Shown here in pieces: positions 35,311 through 46,793 of a stretch of 64,000 nt of DNA (position 1 is the stretch's first letter; each line of letters begins with the position of its first letter). A program made the position numbers and the translations under genes. The notes under the pieces were generated by a model. It saw nothing but the letters and a program-made list of their open reading frames with translations, did no database searches and was not told where the DNA came from. Source of the DNA: Sclerodactyla briareus (lineage: Eukaryota; Echinodermata; Holothuroidea; Dendrochirotida; Sclerodactylidae); assembly GCA_026419785.1 (NCBI GenBank), contig JAODTK010005862.1:365757-429756 (forward strand), given 5' to 3'.

Positions 35311-35444
35311 AGGAGGAATCGAGATATAAGGAATGCAGGGATTTATTTTAACACATGCACATTAGATTTTCTCTCATTTTCCCTTCATTTTATATTTATT
35401 TATTTCTCTCAAATGTTTTTAGAGCAGACTGACTTTGATTCATT

Positions 35445-35506
35445 TTTGTTGTTGTTGTTGTGTGTTGTTGTGTTGTTTTTTTTTTTTTTTTTTTTTGGGG
35501 GGGGGA
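35445..35506. repeat. (TTG)n, poly-T and poly-G tract
   Basis: TTG repeats, then about 22 T, then 10 G. Confidence 0.9.
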
Positions 35507-35798
35507 TCCATTGATTTATTACAACGGTGTTTAGGCTAGATGAACTGTTTTTCTCCCATACCCATTCTATTTTTGACAAAATGTTCTCGCTTTCATAGGT
35601 TTCCCTAATTCTGGGAACCAACACTAATTTTAAGAAAGACACTTCGATTTGACATTTTGGTATCACTGATGCAGTCGTAGGCATTCTATCGAGGCGCGAG
35701 TCACTCAGTTACTACCGTATCTTACAAACTCGTACATACGCAGTACTTTTTGTATGTGATTACTCTCTCGTCTCGCAGGGTGACGTAACCGTCGCCTA

Positions 35799-36830
35799 TC
35801 ATACGGAGATACTGATGGGATCACAGCAACTGCAGCATGACCCTTGGAAGCATTCCGTTGATTTTTCTCCAAATCTTTCGTATTTCACTATATGCCATGT
35901 CTGCTTATTTGATTCTGTGGTAATGAGCAACAGCAGCCAGTTGATACCCGTCCAGATAACATTCACAGGTACGAGATTCGAAGATGGAGGTCGTAGAGAA
36001 CCACACCGTTTCACTTTGTTTGAAGATGACACCACCACCACCTCAGGGCAGCCACGCGCGATGATGGCGAAGGTGTCCTCGCAGTACGAAACGCCCCGTA
36101 TACCACTCGTGGGTACAATGTCAAAGACGTCAATGGACCGCTTGAAGCTCAGGTTATCACCATGTATTTCGTAGTCTTTGATAACTTTACTGTCATGGAA
36201 GGATACGATGAACTCGCTCCATGAGCCTGGACTGGGATAATGACTAGCAATACTGGCAATCCAAGATCCATCGGGTATGTTACTGACTATATGATAGTCC
36301 ACTGACTTCCAACAGAGACACATTTGGTGCGTGTGAATTCTGGGTGCACAACGACTACCGTCTTACCTACGGCGAGCAGCAAGTGGGCATGTGTATTGTA
36401 GGACATGGCTATAGAAGACATCACCACGGGGAAATTCTTCTCTGTAGTACCAAGCCGGTGATTCCAGTGTACTTTGCTTGAATCCGTGGCATCGATGCAG
36501 ACCAAAAGGATAGCACCATTAGCTAATCTTTCATCATGTACTTGCACCATCTGATTGATATTCACTTTCAATGAATACTCCATCATTGGTAATCATTTTA
36601 CAAAGAATCAGCCTATTCAATCCAGATGCACAATGAACGATTTGTTGGCGAGCGTGTTCCCAGCATTTTCTTTTCCACTCTTGCTGTGCGGAGCACTGCG
36701 CCAGCGTCTCCATAGAACTCTCTTCTGCTGATTCAGCAATCTTAGAGACAGTTTCCTTGTCATAAAGATCAGCTCCGGGATCTTTTCCATTGCGAAAAAA
36801 TCGCACTGCTTATGGACGTCACAGACACAT
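35799..36830 (-). pseudogene. Frame-disrupted helical plus beta-propeller-like protein, locus 2
   Basis: Three minus-strand frames cover it in order. Frame 1 (36806-36534) is a charged helical segment with two Cys and ends in ITNDG. Frame 2 (36586-36287) carries ILLVCIDATD and HLLLAVGKTVVVV. Frame 3 (36323-35799) carries IPDGSWIASI, FAIIARGCPEVVVVSS and TGINWLLLLITTES. Frames 1 and 3 are in the same phase and frame 2 is +1, so two opposite shifts separate them. Repeated hydrophobic strands fit a beta-propeller. Block order matches locus 1 (27276-28235). The first codon is GTG with a stop just upstream, so the true N-terminus is missing or lies in another exon. It may be a pseudogene, or a gene with sequence errors. 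Confidence 0.55.
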
Positions 36831-37790
36831 CAGCGCGAACAAACAGCATTGAAACTGTTGTTGCACGCTGGAAGTATTTGTTCAAAGGGTAGTTCTCATG
36901 AATTGGACATCTATCGAAGTCTCTGTAACTGTGGAGTGGAAGAGTAAGTGTTCTGAGTTAGATGGGGTTCAACACGCGCGGTGATCTCAGTGAGAAAACC
37001 AGAATAAGCGAGCGACAAATTTGCTTCAGTTCATTTCATAAATGCATGTCTTTGGATCATGTACGTTCCAGGAATTAAATGAATGTAGCTTCTCGTCATA
37101 GGACAGGATATGATCTGTATATCGTATCAGTTCGCCAATTCACCAATACAATATTGTATACAAGATCGAAATTGTTACATTCCGACCTGAATGCTTTTTC
37201 CGTACTAACTGCAGAGATAAGAGATTATGCCTTATTTAGATATGCAGTTGATTGTAAGAATAGTACACTCTTTTCGCTAATGGTCTAATAACATCATTTT
37301 CGGCATATTCGGGGTTCCGTAAGGAATATGTAAGATTCCTCCTTGGGTTCTCTGATGCACGGCTTTATCTACACACTTAAAATAAGCTTGTAAACTCCGG
37401 AATGGGGCAACGAACCAAGATGTATGAATTCAAGGTAATTCCATGCGGAATCAGGGCAAACAACGGGAGTATCTTGTGTATCTTACCAACAACTCTAACT
37501 GAGGCATTGTGGTCATCGTTACGCTTCTAGGTGAAAGAGAAACTGAAAATATAAACTTACTCACGTTGGATAAATTCTTCCTTGTATCTCGCTAAAATCA
37601 CTGAAGCTTCATTCAAATTTCTCCGAGCCAACAGTTCAATCAATGGATCAACATTGTTCCTGGTCACAAATTGAATTCAAATTGAATTGAATGCAGAAAC
37701 CAATTTTGAAGCCTTTACAGAAGGTAGAAGCCTCGGCTCATTTCATATAAAATCAACCAAAGTCTTTTATGGGCGCAAGACGGGCAAAGC
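36831..37790. other. Gene-free interval
   Basis: Only short open frames are present. No upstream exon for locus 2 is recognised. Confidence 0.35.
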
Positions 37791-37798
37791 CTTAAACT

Positions 37799-40460
37799 CT
37801 AGACGAAGCCGCTTGAGAAAAGATTGAAAGAGCTATGAAAGAGTAGTGAGAGACAGCTTGTTGATTCTAGATTGAAAAGCTGAAGATTGTAGGAATAGGG
37901 AAAGCAGACAGAAGGCAAAGCATTCCAAAGGCGAGAGGTTCTGACAATAATGAGGAAGAATGAGAAACAGAGCAGGCTGCAGGGATACAAACAGTATATG
38001 GGTGCCTGCTGCTTGTCAGCCGGGTTACCCGAGATGGGATGAAGGGTGGAGGCATTATAGAGCTCAGCTCAGAGAAGCAATGCCCGAAGATGTAGCGATA
38101 GAAAATGGAGAGAGATGCTACACATCTACGGTGTGCAAGACTTTGCAGAGAAGAAGTAAAGAATTCAGTTCTCTTAATAAGTCTGATAGCATTGGGACTG
38201 TCTCTTATCAAGAATTTCAATGACTGTCGGAGGGGCTCCTCCCAAACGTGGGAACAGTACTCCAGCTGGGGGCTGTGCTTCATAGAGCCGCACGATGAAC
38301 AGGCTCAAAGTAGTTTCGATAGCGGAAAAAGGATACCAAGTTTCGGGAGAAATAACAACTAAGATCAGGAGTCGACGCATGCCAAAAAGAACTATAGAAT
38401 CTGAGAATCTCAGGTCGGAAAGGAAATGCTGGGAACTGACTTTCGTCACGCTTTCTAGAGATGATGAGCGGTTCAGTCTTCTTGGAATTGAACTTGACCA
38501 GAATATCACAACTCCATTGGGTTACGATAGAGAGGTTTTGGGTAAGAAGGTCAGCAGTTTGCCTGCGTTTTGTGAGGCAATTAGAAGGGAGATTGAAGCC
38601 AGTTGACAGGCTAGTGTCATCAGCAAAAGAGAAGACTGGGCAGGAGATGGCATCGAGAAGGTTGATGAAGAGAAGAAGCAAGGTCGGAGAGATGATAGAT
38701 CCTCGGGGCACTCCTGCATTGATGGGATGAAGTGCGGATGTAAAGCCATCGACATGAACAGCAATCGATCGATCAGAGAGAAAGTCGGAGATCCAGCAGA
38801 TCAACGAAGGGTGCAGAAACAAATTTAGGAAGTTTGGTCCACGATGCCAGACACGATCAAACGCTTTAGAAATGTCCGAAGCGATTATCCGACTCTCGCC
38901 AGATAGGTCCAAGAAAGTTGACCAGATATGCGTAGCACAAATGAGGAGGTCACCAGTTGACCTCGCTTTGCGAAAACCATACTGATGGTCGGAAAGCAGA
39001 AATGATGTTCCAAGAAGGACAAAAGTTGCTCGGTGATGATTGATTCCATTACCCATGGACCTGAGAAGTGAGTGCTATTGGTCGGTAGTTAGTTAGAGGG
39101 AATAGACTTGTCAACTTTCTTGGGGACAGGGACAGCATGGGCTCGCTTCCAGGAAGAAGGAAAGATGCCAGAAGAGTAGCACAGTTTGAAAAGCTAGTTG
39201 AGGATGGGAGAAGAAATTCGGGAAGCACAGTGCTAAAGAACTAAAGCAGGAATCCATGTCCCCAGGGCCACGGGCATTCCTAGGATAGGACTGCCGAGAC
39301 TTTTTGTACTCTACGGACTGAGAATGTGATGGGAGGCATAGAAATGTCACCAAGAGAATACTCTTTTGGGATTTAAAAAAATCATCAAGAGTAGAATTGG
39401 AGGCAAGCATCTCAGCAAAAGTGTCAGCCTTGGACTGTTCCAAATTCTGCAGAGTAGGAAAAGAAGAAGAAGACGTAGAGGTGACAGACTTCGCAAGGAC
39501 CAGAAGAGTTGGGATTGGCAATGCCCAAATGTGATATGTACCTTGGCTACAAACGATTGTAGACCTGGTCAATGAACCGGGAGAAGTGGTTCCGAGCCGA
39601 ACCTAGGACTGCTCTGGTTTAGGGGATTTTGCGCCCCGACACCAAGCCTTGAACGATTGGTTTGTCTGTTGAACTGCCTGCTGACATTCTGCTGTGAACC
39701 ACTTGGGAGAATTGGAGCGTCTGGTTTGAGAGAAGATGGAACAAAAGCATCTATCCCACACGTGATCCATTCTGAGATGTATTCAGAAGTTTGACTGGAG
39801 TCATGACAGTGGTATGGCCGACCTAAGGGGAGGGGGGACTGAGTTGTCGGGTAGAATTGAAGGGTGAGGGTTCGGAAACAGATCCAGTGGATTCTCCATC
39901 GCGGTCGGGCACCCGGGAAGTTTTACAGATGAGTTGCTTAAGGTTGGAGATTATGGAGAAACTTCTGCCTGTTGCCAGCACAGCATATTAGAGGATAGCA
40001 GGTGAGTGAGTGAGCCAGTCAGGATTATGAGCATTGAAGTCTCCGAGGAAGCAAATCTCAGCAGTTAGGAGAAGAAGGAAGGATACGTTCAAGACAACGA
40101 GAAAGATTGTCCGAAGAGAGGAGCCCGAGCGGAGAGTTCGGAGACTGTAGAGAGCACAGACATATTTAGTTCTACTGCCTTTTATGAATTTGAGCCAGAG
40201 GAGTTGGAAGTCAGGTTAAGATGGCCGAAGTCTTGAAGGCGAGTAGCTGGCACATCACAGCGCACGAAAGCACACACCCCACCATGACGGTTTCAGTTAA
40301 GAAGAGGGCCTGGGGCTGGTTCTTAAAGAAGGGTACTGGTGGACTGGTTCAGGTTAGATGGAAATTCCACGGTGTACAGGAAGGAGAAAGTGAAAGGGAA
40401 GAAAGCAGGTGCCGCGTTGTCAACTGCAGAGGAATCTTGATTGAATTGAAATTTTATAGT
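37799..40460 (-). mobile_element. LINE (non-LTR retrotransposon) of the Jockey/I-like type, decayed
   Basis: Read on the minus strand, the order is that of an APE-type LINE ORF2. An endonuclease part with an LKNQPQALFLTET-like start (about 40340), GGVCAF-like and VPATRLQDF blocks, and GDFNAHNPDW near 40050-40010 comes first. Next is a linker with SGIFPSSWKRAH near 39150, then the reverse transcriptase (39056-38280), and finally a C-terminal region with SLAHRRCVASLSIFYRY and TSRLWNALPSVCFP near 38130 and 37930. At least three frameshifts separate the parts. The family differs from the CR1-like copies in the window and lacks their ACTAA tail. Clade placement (I, Nimb or Jockey) is uncertain. 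Confidence 0.85.
38280..39056 (-). CDS. Reverse transcriptase core of the Jockey/I-like LINE
   Basis: This is the longest uninterrupted frame in the window, 258 codons. It encodes the palm and fingers of a LINE reverse transcriptase. Motifs in order are QYGFRKARST (residues 25-34), DISKAFDRVWHRG (61-73, first catalytic Asp), INAGVPRGSIISPTL (112-126) and FADDTSL (144-150) with both catalytic Asp residues intact. The enzyme would copy the element RNA at a nicked chromosomal site. The frame lacks the endonuclease and thumb in phase, and its apparent start is internal, so it is a fragment, not an independent gene. The relatively long open frame suggests this element is younger than the CR1-like copies. 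Confidence 0.85.
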   Translation of the reverse strand: MGNGINHHRATFVLLGTSFLLSDHQYGFRKARSTGDLLICATHIWSTFLDLSGESRIIASDISKAFDRVWHRGPNFLNLFLHPSLICWISDFLSDRSIAVHVDGFTSALHPINAGVPRGSIISPTLLLLFINLLDAISCPVFSFADDTSLSTGFNLPSNCLTKRRQTADLLTQNLSIVTQWSCDILVKFNSKKTEPLIISRKRDESQFPAFPFRPEILRFYSSFWHASTPDLSCYFSRNLVSFFRYRNYFEPVHRAAL

Positions 40461-41787
40461 TGATAGGTATAGTAGATGGGAAGGTCAGCACCAATCAGAG
40501 AAGTTGGGGCCAACTGGTCAGAACGGGACACAAATTCGAAAATGCAACAGGACCTCGGACCCTGGCTAGTGGAAAGCTTGCGATTATTCGCCAGTTGATG
40601 CTGCATCCTCCTTGGTCAGCTACCCTCAGGGTTCGGGTCTCTGTACTATCTGGCTGCAGGCCTGCAGCACTCATCTTCCACCTGTATCCTTGAAGCAAGT
40701 TCTCAGTGTTGAGCTCTAGCCTGCTGGACACCCACCACCCTGAAGGCACTTAACCACTCCAAGACGAAATGTGAAGAGAAACGGAAATCTCATCCCTAAT
40801 GACTCTAAAACAGGGGAAGCCTTGTTGAACAAACACCGAAGGATGAGTGGTGGTACTGCCCCGGACGGAGTAAGGCACTTCCACCACCTTGATACTATAC
40901 ATGAACAGATTTTTTTTTTTTCAAATAGATCTGGTGTGTTCCTGTATAATTTGAAAGATTTTGTTTGGAGATTTCGAAGACATGTGTCATGCTCACTACC
41001 TGCACTTTCCTGTAATCACTCCTGTAGAATTCATATTGAAATTCATATTGAAACTTACTTAATTTCAATTGTGCATGCCTTGAGATATGGACCATCAGTG
41101 TCGCAGGAAGGGGGACTAAGCGATGCTGTCATTACATAACATTTTGTTCCCGAAAACAATATTGCCAGCCCATTTCTTTGTTATTTTTTTCGCCGACTCC
41201 GGCAATTTGTCAGATTTATTCGTGAAACGGAACCCCTACAGAAACGCCAATGGTCCGGGTTCGTGCCTGATTCATTACGCTCTAAGGTGTAACGTTGTTT
41301 TCTTAACAGTGCCTAGGAATATGTTGAGAAATTGATGTGAGCCTACCCGATGTGTTCAAATGATTATTCAACTTCCTAGGCGAAACTGTCATTCTCAATT
41401 GAGCCCTTTTACTTTTCACTCGCTCACTTTCCTACTCATTCACTCATCATATACACATACCCGGAATGCGACAAGTCGCATAGACCCACCACTTTTGATT
41501 GTCCGAGCCAGGGACCTGGCCTAGACACGACCATCCTTCTACCTCTCAGAGCTGTTATAGTTGCGACGACCATGGGAGCTGGACCAAGCGACCGGCCCCA
41601 ACTCACCTGGTTGAATGACGATAGAGCACGGCGGACAGGATTGTTTGCCAGTTGACAGTCATCGCCCCTCCTACAATTGCCCGCAGTAACCAAGGATGGA
41701 GCCGTCAAATGCCATCATTCAGTGACCTTGTGCCTATGCAAGCTCGAGGCATTTATTACGTATAGCTGTGGCTCGCACGGCGACGAA
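40461..41787. other. Gene-free interval
   Basis: A plus-strand frame at 40771-41139 (122 codons) spans a T-tract and has no recognisable domain. The stretch GTCCGGGTTCGTGCCTGATTC at 41252 looks faintly like a box B but has no box A partner. Nothing else is supported. Confidence 0.35.
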
Positions 41788-41903
<116 letters not shown>

Positions 41904-42771
41904 CGGTTCCGGGGCCTTTACTTTTTCTGGCGTATTTTGACGATCTGGAAGATTCGGTGCATTCCAAATTTTGCGGACTATACTAAGTTGTATCGGGAGG
42001 TTGCTTCGAACGATGATGATGCAATTGTCCAATGGGCTGGAAGATTCGGTGCATTCTAAATTTTGCGGACTATACTAAGTTGTATCGGGAGGTTGCTTCG
42101 AACGATGATGATGCAATTGTCCAATGGGATCTTGATATAATCTCCCAATGGTCTTTTGATTTGCAAATGTTTTTCAATGCCGATAAGTGCAAAGCTATGC
42201 ATGTTGGTTCCTACAGTGGCAACGTTTCTTTCAAGTTAAATGGGCAAGATTTTCATCAGGTGAATTCAGAAAGGGATCTCGGTGTTCATTTGATTATTCG
42301 TTGGAAGCTTCTAAGCAGTGTGCTGAAGCTGCGAGGAGAGGTAACAGGATTATTGGCTTGATTAGACGACACTTCAGTTTCCTTGATTGAGATATTGTTG
42401 TCAGGTTGTTTAAGCAGCTGGTGTGACCTCACCGGGAGTATTCTGTCCGGGTATGGAATCCATATTTCTCGAAAGACAGGCAGGTAATTGAACGTTCAGC
42501 GGAGGGCGACTAGATTGATTCACTGTCTTAGAGATTTACCTTATGAGGAGAAGGTGACTCGATTCAGGTTTCTGAAATTGTTCATGAGGATCAGGCCTTT
42601 TCTTCTTCCCACTATTTCTTTGAGTTGTCCAAAGTTACCACCAATAGAGGTCATTGCCTCAAGCTTCGTGGTAAACGCTGTAGATTTGACATGAGGGTTT
42701 CCATGAGGATTTTGTCCTTCCTGACCCTTTTCCCACTGAACTAAACTAAACTAAACTAAACTAAACTAAAA
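41904..42771 (+). mobile_element. CR1-like LINE, 5'-truncated copy 1
   Basis: It starts in the reverse transcriptase at a GPLLFLAYFDDL block and continues with FADYTKLY, NADKCKAMHVG, FHQVNSERDLGVH, ASKQCAEAARRGNRIIGLIRRHFSFLD, QRRATRLIHCLRDLPYEEK, then a 3' untranslated end with TTTTGTCCTTCCTGACCC and ACTAA pentamers. The last phrase of the catalytic box reads Asp-Tyr where Asp-Asp is expected (GAC TAT at 42068-42073), so it is inactive. A 92-bp piece is tandemly duplicated (41945-42128). Several frameshifts follow. Confidence 0.85.
41945..42128 (+). repeat. 92-bp tandem duplication inside the LINE
   Basis: Two units starting CTGGAAGATTCGGTGCATTC at 41945 and 42037 differ by one base in what I compared. 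The copy at 58870 has only one unit, so the duplication is local and recent or an assembly artefact. Confidence 0.85.
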
Positions 42772-42802
42772 CTATTTTTTTTTTTTTTTTTTTTTTTTTT
42801 TT
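42738..42802 (+). repeat. (ACTAA)n 3' tail plus poly-T
   Basis: Six or so ACTAA pentamers end the LINE copy, followed by about 28 T. Short tandem tails rather than poly-A are typical of CR1 and related LINEs. Confidence 0.85.
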
Positions 42803-43386
42803 GAAATTTAGGAAACGTGATTTCGCTAGGTTAGCTTGTCGTCGATATAAACTTCTGAAAAATTTAGTTGTAGAGATATGACTTATGTTAGGACTATCCA
42901 TTCTAACCTCCCTATTCCATTTCCTAGTTCTGCTGGCCTAACCAGTTTTATTCACATTGGTAATAACTTGCTGGAAGAAAACCATCGTAGAACTTAGTTG
43001 GCTCGTTTGAAGCTGTTATATGTAGGGATTCTATACTGCAAAAGGTCTGCAAAAGGTTAAATATCAGCTGTATTAGATGTATAACAAATATTATTCATAC
43101 AGATAATGGGAAGAAGTGGACCAAGAATGTAACTTGAGGCACGCCACAGCGAATGGCTTTAACGTTAGAACATGACTTTTTGGGCGAGGAACAAGAACAG
43201 GACGCTGATACGCAAGCAGTCTTGTCAAAAGGCGTGTAAGCCGCTGTATTGCAGTCTCGCGTTTTTCTCAGCTAGGAACTATGAGTGCCCAGTCAGTCGG
43301 GACGACACCAGAATTTCAAACGAAACAAGAGAGTCTATGTAAAGAAACTGGATGACGGGCTTGTCACCAACTCAGTGAATCTCTAG
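42803..43386. other. Gene-free interval
   Basis: No feature recognised. Confidence 0.35.
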
Positions 43387-43544
43387 ACAGTCCGGGAAAT
43401 TCTCCTGTTAGGGAGAACATAGATTTTTCTCTTCGGGAGAATCGTTACGTTAATACAGATATGGATAAACATTGTCTGCAGACCATTAGATACAAAACAG
43501 TCGTTTCCAGTCAATGACAACCTAAGTAATTTAACATTTAGTCG

Positions 43545-43799
43545 ATGATTACAGTTACGTGTGTTTATATAGCATGTATTGCCTGTATTGACGTTATTGC
43601 AAGTTCAGGTAGTCACCCTAACTATAACGACTGGAGTGAGTTTGCGCGGAACGACTTTGACAAATTAAATTCCAAAAAGCTACCTCCGGAAGTAGTCGAT
43701 TCTCGTTCGAATATCTCGAAATCTACATTGACAGCTACCAATCCAAACCAAGCCTTTTTTGTAGTTGGGACAACAAGGATCCTGCATATGAAAAAATGA
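43545..43799 (+). CDS. Unassigned 84-codon open frame with hydrophobic N-terminus
   Basis: The first 20 residues are hydrophobic with several Cys and Ile (CVYIACIACIDVIAS), like a signal peptide. The rest is polar and has no recognised domain. It lies inside the possible MITE and overlaps dispersed segment B near its end. A different frame across 43750-43917 is also open and contains SWDNKDPAYEKM and YFHMGERCIVGK. I cannot say whether either frame is used. Confidence 0.2.
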   Translation: MITVTCVYIACIACIDVIASSGSHPNYNDWSEFARNDFDKLNSKKLPPEVVDSRSNISKSTLTATNPNQAFFVVGTTRILHMKK

Positions 43800-43880
43800 A
43801 GCTCGGACTGGGCGAATTTTCAAGAGAGGTGAAAATGACTCCAATATATTTCCATATGGGTGAACGTTGCATTGTGGGAA
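43733..43880 (+). repeat. Dispersed segment B, copy 2
   Basis: Counterpart of 3002-3150; see that entry for the shared blocks. Confidence 0.6.
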
Positions 43881-43921
43881 AGTTTCATTTCTCCCGAATA
43901 GGGAATCTCCCGGACTGCTAG

Positions 43922-44555
43922 TTGTGGAGCTACTCCATGAAACCCAAGAGCGTTCGCACCCTACGATACTTCCAGTGCCCATATTAGTCGAGTATTGCCA
44001 AACAAAACATTTCCACACACGATTGATGTTAACTATAAAACAGTTTACTAGTGTATGGTCTATTGTGTATTTTAGAGTAGTTCTGATGGATCATAAAAAG
44101 TGCGACGTCGTGTTATGCATGCTCTCATACGTCATCAAAACTCAAAATGAACATTAAGTACGGCCCTTGTAGCTTTAGACTTTATATAGACGGCCTCATC
44201 TTTCCAGATTGGTCAGTCTTGGTAGATACGGCACCATGTTACAGCGCCCACACTATGATAATGAATTAAAGTGCAAAGGAATGCAATGGTTGAGTCACTC
44301 AAAAAAATGTTGATATTAGAATGCTACAGCGCCCTCATTTGAATATAGAAAAAAATGAGACTGACGGAGTTTCTTGCGAAGATTTCAGACAAATCAATGG
44401 AAAACAGTGCTATTCCGATTAGTGAACCAATGAGAAAAACCGGTCACAAATATTGTTTCAGGACACCATATCGAATGAAATACGAACCATCTGAGCATGT
44501 AAATTTTAAGCTGCGGGTAAGTAGCTCTACAAGTCATCATGTCTCTCCGTCGGTT
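43922..44555. other. Gene-free interval
   Basis: No feature recognised. Confidence 0.35.
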
Positions 44556-44700
44556 TGTTCGTTCGTTCGTTCGTTCGTTCGTTCGTTCGTTCGTCCGTTA
44601 GTTCGTTCGTTCGTCCGTTCTGTACGTCACGTTCATTCGTAACTTCTGAACCGTACATGCAATCAGGTTGAAACTTGGTGGGTGGATGTAGCATACCACT
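44556..44700. repeat. (TTCG)n microsatellite and family A-like trailer
   Basis: TTCG repeats (44556-44620) are followed by AACTTCTGAACCGTACATGCA and GTTGAAACTTGGTGGGTGG. That trailer resembles the TCTGAAACTTGG block of repeat family A, although the CCG-rich and hairpin parts are missing. Confidence 0.6.
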
Positions 44701-46757
44701 GGCTAGGCTGGGTTACTTTTTATGCAATGTGTGATTAGATTTTAATTAATCCAATTAATTACCCCAATACCCACAGCCCTTCCCATTGAACTCTCTGTGG
44801 GAGTGGTTTGTTTACATTACTCCCTTCGAGCTGCAGGGTTGGCCACTGGCCAAGCAAGGACTGTTTAATTTGTCACTGAGGTGGCTGGAATACAGGCAAT
44901 AATGGGGGATAACAGTCAGTTCTGTGGAAGATCTGTCATCACCTCATGATGTAGGTGTTGGCTAGATTTTCCATTGTGGATCCAAGTGTGTTTCCACTGT
45001 TCACTGCTACAGGCATAGGAAGTTGTGCTGGTTACACATAAGTTGATGGGTACATATAGCTGATATACAGGACTTGGAATGAGTTAGTTGGGCCGGGTAC
45101 TTTGTGCTGGGCACTGATAGCAAATATTAGGCTAATGTGGTAGACATGTTCCAAGCCATATCAAGTTTATGACAGATGTCAGTGAAGGTCAATTGAATGT
45201 GAACAAACAATAAATGTGGATTGGTGAAGAACATGCAGTTTATTCGCCACAGGAATTTTGCCGTCCGCAGCTATCAAGACGTTTCGACTTGCGCTTGTTC
45301 AATATAATGTGTGATGTTCATGACCCCAAAACGCTTCAAAACACTTTGTTGCAATTCTCACAGTCAAGTCATATTATGAGCCAGATTGACGCTGCTATAA
45401 TACTAAATGAGTTTAATAGGACACTTTTCATCAGTAGCAGTTTGATACGTTATCGTTGTTTTATAACCGGCTCCGGAAAATCGAATCACTGCACGACTCG
45501 ATATAGTTTGTTATGCGATTGTGGGTTAAAAGTGGATCTCCTGTTTATTTCATGTAAGAATAAATGTTATACTAATTAAAGTTGGTTGGAGAGCTATTGG
45601 TTGCGTTATATCCCAGAGTTTAGAAATAATACTTTACTCCATAAGCAAATACTTCAAGCAGACATCCACGATAAATACAATTGCCAGCTAGTGGGCATGT
45701 AAAAAGAAAAGAACATTCAGGACAAAGGTTGATCATGTTCCTTGTTCCGTCGTCTCCTCTAAGTTGCTCGTTGATTTAGGGCTTTAACCTGAATATTATT
45801 CAGTACGGCATCTGGCTATAAGTTGCTTCGATGCGCACCGCTGCGGTCGAATAATATAAGAGGTAATGATGTAATTGGACCTTTATTATTTCCGGCGATA
45901 TATGTGAAGTTGTCACTAATCGTATACTATTAGTAGTTATATGTCTCTTGCATCGAGAGATGGTTATATCGGTTCAGGATTACAGGATATTCGAGACCAG
46001 GTATCACCGCGAGTTCTTAATGTTTGTGGTTTTTCCTATCGAGTCCACATTCCTGACTTTAGGCATATTGTTACCGGCATAGGTGTGATCACTCGAATGT
46101 ATTTCCTAACAAAAGCAGGACCAGAGCCAATGGGTCGAATAAAATATACTGTCACATGAATGAACTGTTTACAAGATTTAATATGATGAGATCCGCAGAG
46201 TGTTTCATTTGTTTACTCTTAAACATATCAATTGATTCAACAGTGAATGGTGACAAGTCTCGTATACTAGTCATATTCTATCCCCTTAATGATAGATTTT
46301 GAGATTTTGAAGAAATAAAAAGTCCGTTGTATTAACCCCTAGGCATTTTTCAACACGGAGCACTAACACTATCTACATACTTACTGCTAGGGTTTGCAAA
46401 GTCGATCACAGACAATTCTTAGCGGTGTAGCGCTGAACACTCATCAACCACCTGAGAATTGGGCAACATGCCTCCGATCACTCAAAAAAGCGATAAAACG
46501 TAACTGGAATGATTGCTGCGTGCAAATATCACCAATCATCGGAAGAATGATGAAGTTTTTTCTTTCTTTCACTGACCTTTAAGCTAGTCATCCACTATTC
46601 CGCAGCGCAGGGCACCGCAGGCACAGCGCACGCGCAGTGCAGGACAGTCCACAGAATGTCACCATCCACTCATCCGCATCACCCTGCGCAGCCAATCCTC
46701 AGCGAGCCCACAAGCGCGACAAACTAGTTCTTTCCATATTCTGTTTATCCAGTCATT
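44701..46757. other. Interval without recognised genes
   Basis: One unassigned open frame (45214-45579) is listed separately. A CGCAG-rich block lies at 46590-46720. Otherwise nothing is seen. Confidence 0.35.
45214..45579 (+). CDS. Unassigned 121-codon open frame
   Basis: An uninterrupted frame encodes a mixed protein with seven or so Cys, including CDCG near residue 106, and no signal peptide or membrane segment. No family is recognised. Codon choice is not distinctive. It does not overlap a known repeat in the window. Chance is the default explanation; an exon of an unrecognised gene is possible. Confidence 0.2.
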   Translation: MWIGEEHAVYSPQEFCRPQLSRRFDLRLFNIMCDVHDPKTLQNTLLQFSQSSHIMSQIDAAIILNEFNRTLFISSSLIRYRCFITGSGKSNHCTTRYSLLCDCGLKVDLLFISCKNKCYTN

Positions 46758-46793
46758 ATATCCCCGCAACACTTTTAAAGTGTTCGGGGATAT
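46758..46793. repeat. Terminal hairpin of family A copy 3
   Basis: ATATCCCCG(C)AACACTTT and AAAGTGTT-CGGGGATAT are complementary around the centre with one unpaired base. Confidence 0.8.

Larger units (their letters stand above)
43387..43917. mobile_element. Possible MITE with CAGTCCGGG termini
   Basis: CAGTCCGGGAAATTCTCC at 43388 is mirrored at the right end by GGGAATCTCCCGGACTG ending at 43917. The inverted repeats run about 30 bp with several mismatches. CTAG flanks both sides (43383-43386 and 43918-43921), giving a possible 4-bp target duplication. The interior holds dispersed segment B and an 84-codon open frame. Confidence 0.45.

Noticed and set aside
35815..36174. A 119-codon plus-strand frame
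   Set aside because: It is the antisense shadow of the locus 2 frame 3.
37960..38730. Plus-strand frames of 80-103 codons
   Set aside because: They are antisense to the Jockey/I-like LINE.
44556..44620. TTCG array as a CRISPR-like or satellite array
   Set aside because: A simple tetranucleotide repeat without spacers.
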